Position numbers and translations under genes: made by a program. This document shows, one piece after another, positions 33,056-42,720 of a DNA stretch of 64,000 bases. Every line of letters begins with the position of its first letter. Position 1 is the first letter of the stretch. This stretch comes from Leptospira soteropolitanensis (GTDB taxonomy: Bacteria > Spirochaetota > Leptospiria > Leptospirales > Leptospiraceae), in contig NZ_JAMQPN010000004.1 in NCBI RefSeq assembly GCF_026151655.1, positions 62,001 through 126,000 on the forward strand. Direction: 5' to 3'. The notes below the pieces were generated by a model. It was not told the DNA's origin, searched no databases, and saw only the letters and a list, made by a program, of their open reading frames with translations.

Positions 33056-33652
33056 ATGAAATTATATGGCAGTATTACTTCTCCTTTCGTAAGAAGAATT
33101 CGTTTCATTTGTTCGGAAATGGGAATTCCTTTCACCTTAGTCGACACGATGGCGGAAGCCGGCCAAAAAGAACTGCGGGATAAAAACCCACTCTGGAAGG
33201 TTCCTTATGTGGAAATCGATGATGTAAAAATTTGGGACAGCCACACCATCATTGATTATCTTTTTGAAAAAAAAGGGTCTGGAAATTTTAGGCCAAAATC
33301 AGGTCCTCACCACTACCGTGAAGCCAATTTGCAGACAGCAATTGATCAAGCTTTGGACAATGCCATCCTGATTTTTTATTTGAATAAAGAAGGAATTAAA
33401 CCAGATGCCGCACCTTATTTAACAAAAAATGCACTTAGAATCAGCTCTATTTTGAATTATATCAAACAAGAGTTAAATGGTAATTTTTTCTTTACCGATG
33501 GTAAAGTAGGACTTTCTGAAATTGCTCTGTATACAACCCTCGATTGGATTCGGTTCCGTTCCGTATTGCCAGTAGAGGAGGATCCCATTTTTGCTGGGTT
33601 TTTAAACTTTCATGGTCAAAACAAATCTTGGAAGGAAACTGCCCCTAAGTAA
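33056..33652 (+). CDS. Glutathione S-transferase family protein
   Basis: A 198-residue protein with a thioredoxin-fold N-terminal domain (KLYGSITSPFVRRIRFICSEMG; the SPFVRR segment is the active-site region) and the helix entering with DSHTIIDYLFEKKG. A cis-Pro is present in KVPYVE. A helical C-terminal domain follows. The substrate is unknown. The next gene, a helicase, starts 47 bases downstream. Confidence 0.9.
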   Translation: MKLYGSITSPFVRRIRFICSEMGIPFTLVDTMAEAGQKELRDKNPLWKVPYVEIDDVKIWDSHTIIDYLFEKKGSGNFRPKSGPHHYREANLQTAIDQALDNAILIFYLNKEGIKPDAAPYLTKNALRISSILNYIKQELNGNFFFTDGKVGLSEIALYTTLDWIRFRSVLPVEEDPIFAGFLNFHGQNKSWKETAPK

Positions 33653-33699
33653 TAAAGAACAGCCGTTTTTCACTCGACCGGATCGGATTTCTTTGGATT

Positions 33700-35736
33700 A
33701 TGTCCCTTACCGGTCTCCCTATGAAATTAAATGCGGCACAAATGGAAGCAGTTTCTACCATCCAAGGTCCTCTTTTGGTCTTTGCTGGGGCCGGATCGGG
33801 TAAAACCAGGGTCATCACCAACCGCATTGCCCATATGGTAGAAGGCGTAAAAATCCCTGCAGGCAAAATTGTTGCCCTTTCTTTTACGAATAAAAGTGCC
33901 AAAGAGATGGCAGAACGCCTTCGGAAGATGGTTCCGAGGGAAAAATTAAAAGGAATCACACTTTCCACCTTCCATTCGTTAGGTTTAAAGATTTTAAAAG
34001 AACACATTACCAAACTGGGTTATAACGAAACCTTTTTGTTATTCAATGGAACAGACCAAGAGGCATTTGTATCTGACCTTTTAAAGTCGAAACGATTGGA
34101 TCCTAAAAAAGTTCCTCCGAAAGAAATCCTCCGCCGCATTTCCTATGCTAAGAATACTCAAGTCCATCCTAGAGACAATGGCCAAACAGGTGAGTTTGAT
34201 TTAATCGCAACAGAAGTTTTTTCTATGTATGAAGATGGACTCAAAGAAAAAAATGCTATCGATTTTGATGATTTAATTTTACTTCCCAAACGTCTGTTAG
34301 CTGAATTTCCGGAAATCGCAGCGTATTACCAAAGAAAACATGAATACTTTCTTGTGGATGAATTCCAAGACACAAACCAACTCCAATATGAGTTTTTATC
34401 CTTATTTCGGGGTAAAAGTGACAATCTTTGTGTGGTAGGAGATGACGACCAAAGTATCTACGCTTTCCGTGGTTCGAATGTCCAACTCATCCTCAATTTT
34501 GAAAGGGAATTCCCTCATGCAAAAGTGGTAAGGCTTCTTGAAAACTATCGATCCACATCTCTTATCATCCAAGCGGCAAACTCACTCATCCAAAATAACA
34601 AAGGTCGTAAGGAAAAAACTTTATACAGCCGTATTCCGTCTGCAGAACGAGTAGAATACTATGAAACCGCAGATGAAAGGGAGGAAGCAATTTTTGTGGC
34701 AGGAAGGATTCAATCCTTAATCATCAAAAATGAATTTAAGGGAAAAGAAATTGCCATTCTCTTTCGTACCAATTTCCAATCTCGGCCTTTTGAAGAAGAA
34801 CTTCGAAACCGAAGTATTCCTTACAAAGTGGTAGGTGGTTATAATTTCTTTGACCGAAAGGAGATACGCGATTGTATTTCTTACCTGCGATACGTGGCAA
34901 ATCCCAAGGATGATTATTCCTTACTTCGGATCATCAATTACCCCAAACGGGGGATTGGTCCTGGCACTATGCAAAAACTCCAAGAGGAAGCCTTCACTCA
35001 CAAACTTTCCCTCTATGAGATCTTTCATAAAATGATTGAGAGTCCTGACTATTTGCCCGAAATAAAAGCTAAGGTCAGACAAGAAATCTATCAGTTTGTG
35101 GAACTTGTGGATGCATTCAAAAAGAAGTTTGCGATGTCACCGAAATTGGCCCCGGTGCTTCGGGAAATGATCACTCAAATCGGATTTGAGAGGGAAATCT
35201 CTCTAGAAGAGACCGAGGAGAAGGTGGTCAAAGCCCGGATCTATAACTTGAGTGAACTTGTGAATATGTTGTCCTTTTTTGAAGAAGAAGAGGGCCGTGA
35301 GGGCAAGGCTACAATTTTCGACTTTTTACAGAGGCTTGTTCTCCTGATGGAGGATGAACCCAAAGAGGATGAGGAAGACAGGAGGGTCCAACTTCTGACC
35401 ATGCACCAGTCAAAAGGTCTGGAATACGATTTAGTTTTTTTAGTTGGTCTGGAAGAGGGAATTTTACCGAACTCACGTGTTATAGAAGAAGAAGGAGAAG
35501 TGGTCGATGAAGAAAGAAGACTTCTCTACGTGGGTATGACTCGCCCAAGGCGAAAATTGTACTTGACTTCGGCTCGTACAAGACGCAAATTTGGGGAGCA
35601 AATCGAGAGTGCCCCCTCTCGGTTTTTAAATGAGCTGTCTCAGGACGCTGTTCTTTTTTTCCCTATGGAAACGAAGGATAGAGACACGGAAACTAAGAAT
35701 TTCTTAGAGGAATTAGACAAACTAAAGGTAGGCTAA
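33700..35736 (+). CDS. UvrD/PcrA/Rep-type superfamily 1 DNA helicase
   Basis: An ATP-dependent 3'-5' DNA helicase of 678 residues. Motif I is AGAGSGKTRV (about residues 27-36), motif II is LVDEFQDTNQLQ (about 218-229), motif III is VGDDDQSIYAFRG, motif IV ENYRST, motif V LTMHQSKGLEYDLVFL and motif VI EERRLLYVGMTRPRR. It is slightly shorter than E. coli UvrD and closer in size to Rep; the exact subgroup is unresolved. A second in-frame ATG at 33721 (MKLNAAQ) is a possible alternative start. The stop overlaps the next start by one base. Confidence 0.94.
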   Translation: MSLTGLPMKLNAAQMEAVSTIQGPLLVFAGAGSGKTRVITNRIAHMVEGVKIPAGKIVALSFTNKSAKEMAERLRKMVPREKLKGITLSTFHSLGLKILKEHITKLGYNETFLLFNGTDQEAFVSDLLKSKRLDPKKVPPKEILRRISYAKNTQVHPRDNGQTGEFDLIATEVFSMYEDGLKEKNAIDFDDLILLPKRLLAEFPEIAAYYQRKHEYFLVDEFQDTNQLQYEFLSLFRGKSDNLCVVGDDDQSIYAFRGSNVQLILNFEREFPHAKVVRLLENYRSTSLIIQAANSLIQNNKGRKEKTLYSRIPSAERVEYYETADEREEAIFVAGRIQSLIIKNEFKGKEIAILFRTNFQSRPFEEELRNRSIPYKVVGGYNFFDRKEIRDCISYLRYVANPKDDYSLLRIINYPKRGIGPGTMQKLQEEAFTHKLSLYEIFHKMIESPDYLPEIKAKVRQEIYQFVELVDAFKKKFAMSPKLAPVLREMITQIGFEREISLEETEEKVVKARIYNLSELVNMLSFFEEEEGREGKATIFDFLQRLVLLMEDEPKEDEEDRRVQLLTMHQSKGLEYDLVFLVGLEEGILPNSRVIEEEGEVVDEERRLLYVGMTRPRRKLYLTSARTRRKFGEQIESAPSRFLNELSQDAVLFFPMETKDRDTETKNFLEELDKLKVG

Positions 35737-36428
35737 TGAAATCGATTCTCCCACTAACCCTCATTTTGGCGTTGGTAGTGGCATTTGAAAATTGTGCATC
35801 AAATCAAGGAAACCAAAAATCAGGAGTTTCCAAAGTAAATACCGGGTCTCATTTGGCCCAAATCGAATCTATCGATGCTGATCTCAAATCCCTCTCTCTA
35901 TCTGACGAATCCCGAGACAAATTAATCATCCGAAAAGGAAAACTATTGCTAGATCTTGGAAAATATGATGAGACCATTGCTACTCTCAACTTAGTCAACC
36001 AAGCAAAATCAAATCCGGTCCAACTCTCTGAGTGGAATCTCACTATGGGGAAGGCCTATGTGGGAAAAAACGAGTATTCTAAAGCCATCCAATTCTTAAA
36101 CCAATCCGAACGTTTGGATAAAAACACAAATTTGATGGAACGGAAAAAGCTAGTGGTGCAGTCCCTGGTGGCAGAACGGGAATATTATCCAGCCCTTGCT
36201 ACCCTTACGAAAACTTATACCAAAGGGAACCAAAAGAAGGATGAATTCTATTACGAAACTGCTGCGAAAACTTATTTAAAGATGGGCTTCGAATATAAGA
36301 ATACTGGATTCTACCAAAAAGGTTTGCAAGTTGCCAATTTAGGATTGGAAGAATTCCCAAACAATGAAACTCTGAAGTCCATTCAGAAAGAATGTTTGGA
36401 AGTGTTGCAGCCGGAGGGCAAACTCTAA
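35736..36428 (+). CDS. TPR-containing lipoprotein
   Basis: A 230-residue lipoprotein with signal and lipobox-like AFENC (Cys20). The mature part is helical with several tetratricopeptide-like units (GKLLLDLGKYDETIATLNLV, GKAYVGKNEYSKAIQFLNQS). It is probably a periplasmic or outer-membrane scaffold. The ATG overlaps the helicase stop by one base (TAATG), so the two are translationally coupled. Confidence 0.85.
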   Translation: MKSILPLTLILALVVAFENCASNQGNQKSGVSKVNTGSHLAQIESIDADLKSLSLSDESRDKLIIRKGKLLLDLGKYDETIATLNLVNQAKSNPVQLSEWNLTMGKAYVGKNEYSKAIQFLNQSERLDKNTNLMERKKLVVQSLVAEREYYPALATLTKTYTKGNQKKDEFYYETAAKTYLKMGFEYKNTGFYQKGLQVANLGLEEFPNNETLKSIQKECLEVLQPEGKL

Positions 36429-36434
36429 GTTCTT

Positions 36435-38618
36435 TTGGAACGGATCTTTTCTTTACAACGCCTATTGGTTTATAGGCAATCTTTACTGAACCAAATCAAT
36501 AGAATCCGCGAAAACAAGCGGGTTCTATTTTCGTTTTTGGCCCTAGGTTTCATTTTTTTTGTTTTCCTTCTCGGCTATTACGGTTTGGAATATTATCTCC
36601 GAAACTTTCGCATTCCCCTTGTACAACTCAGGAAAGTAGTTTCCTATACCATAAACAAAGAACTTGGCAAAGCTGTTGACATTGGGGTCTTTGATTTTTC
36701 TCTTCGTGAAGGGCTTATCATCGAAGACCTTGTTGTTTCCAATGAAGAAGATTTTTCCTTTAACGACCATATGTTGAAGGTAAAAAAAGTTACCTTTAGA
36801 CTATCCAGTTATTTCAAAGAGTCTCCCACAGTGGAACAAATTGATTTTTATAGCCCTCATCTTGTATTAAATGAAAATGTTAGTTTAAGAAATCAATTGA
36901 TCGAATATGCGCAAAAAAACAAACTAAAAGACATTCGATTCCATGATGCAAGACTTACGGTAAAACAAAACGATTCCACTTTGGTCGACTGGAAAGAAGG
37001 TTGGGACATTGTTCTAAAACGGAAAAACAAAAAATTATATCTCTCCTATAACAATGGTTGGTTTTGGATTCCCAATACTACGCGAATCAAAGGGGAAGGT
37101 GAGTTTTCTGAATCAAGTTTGGATGAATTTCAATTTGAGTTTAAATGGAAAAATTATCCGTCTGAAGAAGCTATAATTCTCACTAATTATCTATTTGGTT
37201 CCAATGTCCATTCTGCTGTTCTTTCGGGAGAAGGAAAAATTTTTCGCGATCCGGTCTCTGGATTTACAGCGAGTGGAGATGTTGAATTTGAAAATTCCTT
37301 TATCCCAATTCCTTTTTTTGAAGATTACATTCTTGATGGATTCCGATTTCGTGAAGTTTTTTTATTCACTCCTAACAAAGAAGAACGGGAATTTTTGGGG
37401 ACAGACTTCAGAATCAAAACTTCTGTAAAAACGCTAAATGCCAAGGAACCGTTGTTAGACCGTCATTTTGAATTCCAAATTGAATCACTTGAAAATATCG
37501 CAGAAAGGATTTCCGATTTATCTGGTAATTTTTCTCTTCCCTTGTCTGGTGTTTTCAATGGGAATTTGGATCTTTTAGAATCCGGTGACAAAAATAAATG
37601 GTTTTCGCTTCGAGCGGATATTCGTGGATCAGAAATTGAGTGGGATTCCAAACTTTTACAGTTAGAAAAAGGAAATTTATCTTTGAAATTTACAGAAGGT
37701 AACGAATGGAGTTTTAACTTTGATTCGTTGCTGTTTGGGAAACCATCGCATCTTTCAGGACAAGGTATGAGTTCTTGGAGTCGTTCCAAAAAAGCGGACG
37801 GATCTTACTATTATCCAATGAATTCCAAAACAAAACTAATTTTCCAAACACCTGATCTAACAGGAAGTGAATGGAAACCTTTATACGAGGATTGGAAAAA
37901 GGAAACCTTAGAAGAAATTAGGGAAAGACAAGAGAAGTTGATTCCCGAAGAGTATTTTTACCAAAAGAAAATTTATAAATACTTTTTGGAGTCGATGAAC
38001 TTAGATTTTGGAATTCAGATCTCTAATTTTTTTCCATTTGACGGATCGAATTCTCTCGGTGAATCAAAAGGAATCCTTGTTGTTAAAGATGGAAGGATGA
38101 ATCTAAATTTGAACCTTGGAACTTCCGGTTCCAAGGTGTCTTTGGTTTCCTATTTTGCGAGTAAAACTCCAAATTTCGGTTTTAGTTTAGTTTTAAATGA
38201 ATACCCGTGGTCAGATCCTTGGATGAATTTTTGTGGTATGGAAATTAAGCCTACACATGTTAATTTGGATTATAGTTTTAACAGCATTGGAAGTGATTAT
38301 TATAGCTTACATAAAGATGCTCGTACATCGTATTCTTTGAAACTGTTTGGAGTCAGTTTAAAAGAAGCCGATTTAGTTTCCAAATTAGAAATGAACTTGG
38401 ATCCACTAAAAAAACCATTCCAAGTGGAATTTGATTTAAGTCGTTATTCGGATATGGATTATATTTCCAATTTAGTTGTATCTAGTGATTCCATTGACTT
38501 GAAAGGTTATGGGAATAACAAAAATGGTAACTATTCGTTTACTACCTATGGGGTTGTAGGGGAATCTAGAGGAAGTTTTAGTTTTACTGAAGAGGAAAAT
38601 AAATGCGTTATCAAGTAA
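36435..38618 (+). CDS. AsmA-like inner-membrane-anchored protein
   Basis: A 727-residue protein with one membrane anchor (about residues 28-52) and a long beta-rich extracytoplasmic part. The segment after the anchor (LRKVVSYTINKELGKAVDIGVFDFSLREG) is typical of AsmA-family proteins, which act in lipid or outer-membrane homeostasis, probably as lipid-transfer bridges. No ATG is available near the 5' end; the TTG at 36435 is used, so the exact start is uncertain. It overlaps the next small lipoprotein gene by 16 bases. Confidence 0.75.
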   Translation: MERIFSLQRLLVYRQSLLNQINRIRENKRVLFSFLALGFIFFVFLLGYYGLEYYLRNFRIPLVQLRKVVSYTINKELGKAVDIGVFDFSLREGLIIEDLVVSNEEDFSFNDHMLKVKKVTFRLSSYFKESPTVEQIDFYSPHLVLNENVSLRNQLIEYAQKNKLKDIRFHDARLTVKQNDSTLVDWKEGWDIVLKRKNKKLYLSYNNGWFWIPNTTRIKGEGEFSESSLDEFQFEFKWKNYPSEEAIILTNYLFGSNVHSAVLSGEGKIFRDPVSGFTASGDVEFENSFIPIPFFEDYILDGFRFREVFLFTPNKEEREFLGTDFRIKTSVKTLNAKEPLLDRHFEFQIESLENIAERISDLSGNFSLPLSGVFNGNLDLLESGDKNKWFSLRADIRGSEIEWDSKLLQLEKGNLSLKFTEGNEWSFNFDSLLFGKPSHLSGQGMSSWSRSKKADGSYYYPMNSKTKLIFQTPDLTGSEWKPLYEDWKKETLEEIRERQEKLIPEEYFYQKKIYKYFLESMNLDFGIQISNFFPFDGSNSLGESKGILVVKDGRMNLNLNLGTSGSKVSLVSYFASKTPNFGFSLVLNEYPWSDPWMNFCGMEIKPTHVNLDYSFNSIGSDYYSLHKDARTSYSLKLFGVSLKEADLVSKLEMNLDPLKKPFQVEFDLSRYSDMDYISNLVVSSDSIDLKGYGNNKNGNYSFTTYGVVGESRGSFSFTEEENKCVIK

Positions 38619-38971
38619 TTTGTTTTAGCTTTCTTGTTATTTTAATTTTTTTGATTCAATGTAAGGAATCTAAAAATCCTGCAGATATTGCCCCTGAGAC
38701 ATCCAAATTACCTGCGTTTGGTGGTGAATGGAGCCTTGAATGGGAAAACCAAATCCACTCCTTAAATATTTTACCTGAAGAAAACAAAGTTCTGTGGAAT
38801 GGGGAAAACGTATTGAGTTTGGAATTGGATTCCGTGGGAATTCGTTTACGACCGAATGATGAGGAGAGTATCAAAGGTTATTTTTTGTATTCTGACTTAA
38901 AACCCAAGTCTTGGATTGGAACTTGGGAAAATCGTGTGGTCCGATTAATTCGGAAAGGATCTAAGGAGTGA
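38603..38971 (+). CDS. Small lipoprotein, unknown function
   Basis: A 122-residue protein with a signal peptide and lipobox (IFLIQC, Cys20). The mature part is a short beta-rich domain (GGEWSLEWENQIHSL, GTWENRVVRLIRKG). It overlaps the AsmA-like gene by 16 bases and the convergent lpxB gene by 27 bases at its 3' end. It is likely part of the same transcript as the AsmA-like gene. Function unknown. Confidence 0.7.
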   Translation: MRYQVICFSFLVILIFLIQCKESKNPADIAPETSKLPAFGGEWSLEWENQIHSLNILPEENKVLWNGENVLSLELDSVGIRLRPNDEESIKGYFLYSDLKPKSWIGTWENRVVRLIRKGSKE

Positions 38972-40156
38972 CTGGATTTCCTTAGCTGCCTTTTTAGAAG
39001 CATTTGTCGTTCCTAGTTCTCTTTCTTTTGCATCCCTTAAAATTCCTTTTATTTTATTCTTCAGTTTCGAATTAGAAAGAATCTTCCATGCCTCCTGAAA
39101 TATATATTTCGGTTGGCATTCGTTTTGAGTGATTTCTCGGCACACTTCTTCACCCGATAAAATATTGGCAAGACCAATGAATTTGGATTTCATCAGTAAT
39201 GATCCCAAAAAGTAAGTAAATAAACTTACTTTATAAAGAATCACCATTGGCGTTTCAAAATATAGTCCCTCTAATGTTGCTGTTCCCGAGGCAATGAGGA
39301 GGAGGTCACTAGTTTCCATCACACGAAGAGAGGCATTCCAAAGATAATGGATTTGGATGTCGGGATGGATTTGTTTTATGGCATCGATTTTTTCTAAAAG
39401 AAAGGATTCTTCTTTTGCATTGATATTCGGAAGGAGAAAAACTATTTTCTTTTTCTCGAGTTTACACTGTTCGTGTAGGAGTGCAGCCGTTCCAAGGATT
39501 GGATCAATGAGTCTATGGATTTCACCCTTTCTGGAACCAGGTAGAAGTCCCACTGTATAACCGTGGTGGGAATCCGGAAGTTTCTCTGTGATGACAGGTT
39601 CTTTTTTTAGTTTTTCTGGAATTCGTTTGGTGATGGGATGGCCCACAAATTTCGCATTCACACCATATTCGGTATAAATTTCTTCTTCAAATCGGAAGAG
39701 GGTAAGCATTAACGCAATCTGCTCTTTGATAAAATAGATCCGATTGAATTTCCATGCCCAGATTTGCGGAGAAACATAAAATACAGTAGGGATCCCACGT
39801 TCTTTTAATTCTTTCGCCAAACGTAGATTAAACCCTGGATAATCAATTAAAATGGCAAGTTTTGTTGGTCTATGGGTTGTCTCTTCTAAAACCCGATAAA
39901 AAACTTTCTTTAAGAAACTATATTTTTTTATCGCTTCCGAAAATCCGATGACACTCAAATTCTCCAATTCTTCAAGAGAATCAAGTCCTTGGTCTATCAT
40001 GCCTTCACCACCAATTCCGTAGAATTTGTAATCAGGTTCTAATACTGACAACTCATGTAAAAGATCTGCACCTAGTAAATCGCCGGAGTGTTCGCCTGCA
40101 ATGACCAATATATTTTTGTCAGACTCATGTAGATGGGATTTTTTTTTGGTTACCAT
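38945..40156 (-). CDS. lpxB: Lipid-A-disaccharide synthase
   Basis: A peripheral inner-membrane GT-B glycosyltransferase that joins UDP-2,3-diacylglucosamine and lipid X to form the lipid A disaccharide. The 403 residues include the family start (LVIAGEHSGDLLGADLL), YGIGGEGMIDQGL, YVSPQIWAWKFNR and the GTATLEG donor loop. It overlaps lpxI by 32 bases, so the last two lipid A precursor steps are encoded together. Its 3' end overlaps a convergent small lipoprotein gene by 27 bases. Confidence 0.95.
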   Translation of the reverse strand: MVTKKKSHLHESDKNILVIAGEHSGDLLGADLLHELSVLEPDYKFYGIGGEGMIDQGLDSLEELENLSVIGFSEAIKKYSFLKKVFYRVLEETTHRPTKLAILIDYPGFNLRLAKELKERGIPTVFYVSPQIWAWKFNRIYFIKEQIALMLTLFRFEEEIYTEYGVNAKFVGHPITKRIPEKLKKEPVITEKLPDSHHGYTVGLLPGSRKGEIHRLIDPILGTAALLHEQCKLEKKKIVFLLPNINAKEESFLLEKIDAIKQIHPDIQIHYLWNASLRVMETSDLLLIASGTATLEGLYFETPMVILYKVSLFTYFLGSLLMKSKFIGLANILSGEEVCREITQNECQPKYIFQEAWKILSNSKLKNKIKGILRDAKERELGTTNASKKAAKEIQSLLRSFPN

Positions 40157-40991
40157 TGAGACCCTTACTTCCGCTTTTTCCGACTACACAAAAGTTTAAT
40201 TTATGTTTTGTTGCAAATTCAATGACTGATTTGGGATCCACCACTAAGGTCTCCCCCTCGCGAATGCAGAGAGTTTTACATCCACTCTCAAGCATTACCT
40301 GAAAGGTGTGTATTCCTATGGTAGGAAGGTCAAAACGATTGTCTTGTTTGGCTTTGGGGCTTTTACAAACAATAGCATCGCCTTTTTTTTTGGTATATGC
40401 TCCTCCACGTTTGATGGTCTCATCTGTTCCTTCCACTGCTTCTACAGCAATCACTGACTCGTCACAAACTACTACCATTTGTCCAATATCCAAATCTGCC
40501 ATTTTTTCGGCATAAAACATTCCAAAGTCGATGTCTTTTAATTCTTGGTTACTGAATTTTTTAGGAGTGTATCTGCCTTCTGGTAGAAGGAGGGATTGTA
40601 AATAGATCTTTTGAGAGATAACCTTTACCCCCATTGCTTCGAATTCATCGGCAATGGCCAAAAAAATAGGATAGTCATTTCTATTGATGGTTCGCGCAAG
40701 GATGGCAAGAGCTTTTAAATCAAATTTGAGTTTTTGGAAGAGGAGATCTTTACGGACTTTTCCAAGCATTAAAATTCTTGTGATCTTTTCCTTTTGAATT
40801 GTTTTTAGAATTTTTCCCACTTGGGTGATGTGGACTGGAATCGTACGTGCGCTATGTTCTCTGGGTGAAAAATCTGATTCAATTAATCCTAGAAATAGGG
40901 GATCCTCACCGGCAGCCAGTGCTTCTGACATTCCAATATGAGGTAACTCCCCACCTCCCGCAATAATGGCTAATCGGCCTTTGGGTGCCAA
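40125..40991 (-). CDS. lpxI: UDP-2,3-diacylglucosamine pyrophosphatase LpxI
   Basis: Hydrolyses UDP-2,3-diacylglucosamine to lipid X, the step done by LpxH in enterics. The 288-residue protein matches the LpxI (DUF1009) family: GRLAIIAGGGELP at the N-terminus, ILMLGKVRKD, and the C-terminal domain with GTDETIKRGG and TIGIHTFQVMLESGCKTLCI. The adjacency and 32-base overlap with lpxB strengthen the call. Confidence 0.93.
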   Translation of the reverse strand: MAPKGRLAIIAGGGELPHIGMSEALAAGEDPLFLGLIESDFSPREHSARTIPVHITQVGKILKTIQKEKITRILMLGKVRKDLLFQKLKFDLKALAILARTINRNDYPIFLAIADEFEAMGVKVISQKIYLQSLLLPEGRYTPKKFSNQELKDIDFGMFYAEKMADLDIGQMVVVCDESVIAVEAVEGTDETIKRGGAYTKKKGDAIVCKSPKAKQDNRFDLPTIGIHTFQVMLESGCKTLCIREGETLVVDPKSVIEFATKHKLNFCVVGKSGSKGLNGNQKKIPST

Positions 40992-41000
40992 AGAAAAACC

Positions 41001-41231
41001 TTAAGTTGTTCCTGAATCCGTACTTCCAGAAGACGGAGCAGAACTATCTTTTTTATAATCGGTTACATAGAATCCAGATCCTTTAAAGATGATTCCAGCA
41101 CTGGCAGAAATTCGTCTTTCGACAGATCCATTTTTACCACATAGGCAATGGGTGAGTGCATCATCTTTCATTGACTGAACGTGTTCAAAGTCTTTTCCAC
41201 ATGTATTACAATGGTAGTCATAGGTAGCCAT
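41001..41231 (-). CDS. FmdB-type zinc ribbon protein
   Basis: A 76-residue protein of the FmdB/CxxC_CxxC_SSSS regulatory family. The zinc ribbon has CNTC at residues 8-11 and a second pair, Cys29 and Cys31, in CLCG; the second knuckle is CxC rather than CxxC. The following GIIFKGSGFYVTDY is the conserved family tail, and a Ser/Thr-rich end closes it. Role unknown. It lies nine bases before lpxI. Confidence 0.9.
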   Translation of the reverse strand: MATYDYHCNTCGKDFEHVQSMKDDALTHCLCGKNGSVERRISASAGIIFKGSGFYVTDYKKDSSAPSSGSTDSGTT

Positions 41232-41242
41232 AGTTTCCTCCT

Positions 41243-42697
41243 CTAATGGATTCCTGTTCTAATTTCAAAGAGTATAACATTTTCCCTGTTTGGTTCTTTT
41301 GCTAAAGGTAAACAAATCTCCCAGGAATATCTTCGCGAGTTCAGCGCCGATTCATCCAAAGCAAAGGAGCGAATCGATTGAATGAGTCCTGTGTTTCGCC
41401 TCCAAAGGCTCGCGTTCCATTTGTCTCCTTCTCGGGATTCAATGTGTAAGGACAGGTTTTCTCTCCTTTTTTCGCCGTCGAGGACATATCGATTTTTATT
41501 TACCCAAATGGATTCTTTATCTATGGATAATGAATAGGCAAGATGTTCTTTGTTATCGTAGTTTAAATGTAATTCCAAAAATGGTATTGGGGTTTCTGAG
41601 TCTGTCGGTTGAAAAGAAAACTCGAAATAGTTTTTGTCACCGGAAAGTTTTTTGCAAATTCTCTCGACTGCCTTTGTTTTTTTTGAGAATCCATAAATGG
41701 GAAATCCTGTTTCTCCTGAAATGCGGATAGGATCGCGGGATATATAGTTTCCAAAAAAAGTAGTTGGAATTTGGTTTCCATTCCAACCTTCGAAATCGAT
41801 TCGAATCTCATTGTCTACAGACTTAAATCGTTTTTCAAACTCCGCAATCAGATCGAAATCGGGTGGAACTTCGGTCAAAAAACCGGAAAAGATCCAAGCT
41901 GACTTTTGAAGGTTGGGAAAGTAACAGCGTTTCCAATGCCCTGAGTTTCCGGCAATGTTTTCAGGTGTCGGATCTTCCTCCAAACAAAATGCTCTGTCTG
42001 GTTCACTGATTTTACCGACTTCTGCGTTTTCGCGGCCAGGCCCACTACGTAGATTTACATTTTTTCCTCGTAGTATTGCTGTTTGGTGAAAGAGGTTGGT
42101 GTTAGAATTATTTGATAAAAAATTTAAAGTCTGGTTTAGAAAATCTGATTCAATTTCACCTATGGATTCAAAAGGGAAACTGAGTAAATTCGATAAGGCT
42201 CGACTATACTTTTCCTCCATTCCCCTTGGATCTTCCAGAATGAGTTTGAGGAGTAGGTTTTTGACTTCAGACTTAGGAATAGGTTTGGATATGGTGATAA
42301 TTTTTGTGATTAAAGCCCTTTTGTAACCATCCCCGTGTTTTTTCAAATTAGGAAGGTAGGGATCTTCAATATGGTAATAGGTTCCTCTCGTCGTTTCCCA
42401 TTCCACAAGTTTTGTTCCCGAACGTTTTTGGAAATAAACAAGAAGGTCTTTGGTTGTTTCCTTTTCGTTTAATTTTTTTTCTAACTGAGAAATGGATTGG
42501 GAGAGGAGGGTTAGTTCTAATTCGCCTGTAGGAATTTCTTTTTCCTGATAGAGGTTAAGGACTTTGAAATAAGACTCAGATTGGTAAAAATCATACGCTT
42601 TGTCCTCTCTATCTCGAAAGTCGACAAAGGCATAAGTGATAAGAACAATAAAGAGAAAAAGAAGACTAACTACGAGAAATACACGGGAGCGTATCAA
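41243..42697 (-). CDS. Membrane-anchored or exported SH3-domain protein
   Basis: A 484-residue protein with one N-terminal hydrophobic segment (about residues 5-26). A bacterial SH3 domain lies at about residues 205-275 (VNLRSGPGRENAEVGKI, then WKRCYF and WIFSGFL). The C-terminal 200 residues are beta-rich and unassigned. The start is a TTG at 42697 with the ribosome site GGGAG about eight bases before it; that site can pair with codons 4-6. It lies 21 bases after the tolC-like gene and 11 before fmdB. Confidence 0.78.
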   Translation of the reverse strand: MIRSRVFLVVSLLFLFIVLITYAFVDFRDREDKAYDFYQSESYFKVLNLYQEKEIPTGELELTLLSQSISQLEKKLNEKETTKDLLVYFQKRSGTKLVEWETTRGTYYHIEDPYLPNLKKHGDGYKRALITKIITISKPIPKSEVKNLLLKLILEDPRGMEEKYSRALSNLLSFPFESIGEIESDFLNQTLNFLSNNSNTNLFHQTAILRGKNVNLRSGPGRENAEVGKISEPDRAFCLEEDPTPENIAGNSGHWKRCYFPNLQKSAWIFSGFLTEVPPDFDLIAEFEKRFKSVDNEIRIDFEGWNGNQIPTTFFGNYISRDPIRISGETGFPIYGFSKKTKAVERICKKLSGDKNYFEFSFQPTDSETPIPFLELHLNYDNKEHLAYSLSIDKESIWVNKNRYVLDGEKRRENLSLHIESREGDKWNASLWRRNTGLIQSIRSFALDESALNSRRYSWEICLPLAKEPNRENVILFEIRTGIH

Positions 42698-42720
42698 AAG
42701 GTATCTCCCGTTTTTTTTTT
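42682..42720 (+). terminator. Terminator-like hairpin with T tract, antisense to the operon; same stem hides a ribosome site on the minus strand
   Basis: On the plus strand ACGGGAG (42682-42688) and CTCCCGT (42704-42710) form a 7-base GC-rich stem with a 15-base loop, followed by about ten T from 42711. This has the form of an intrinsic terminator for plus-strand transcripts, but the local genes are all on the minus strand. In the minus-strand mRNA the same stem pairs the Shine-Dalgarno of the SH3-domain gene with its codons 4-6. Either role is possible. Confidence 0.5.
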
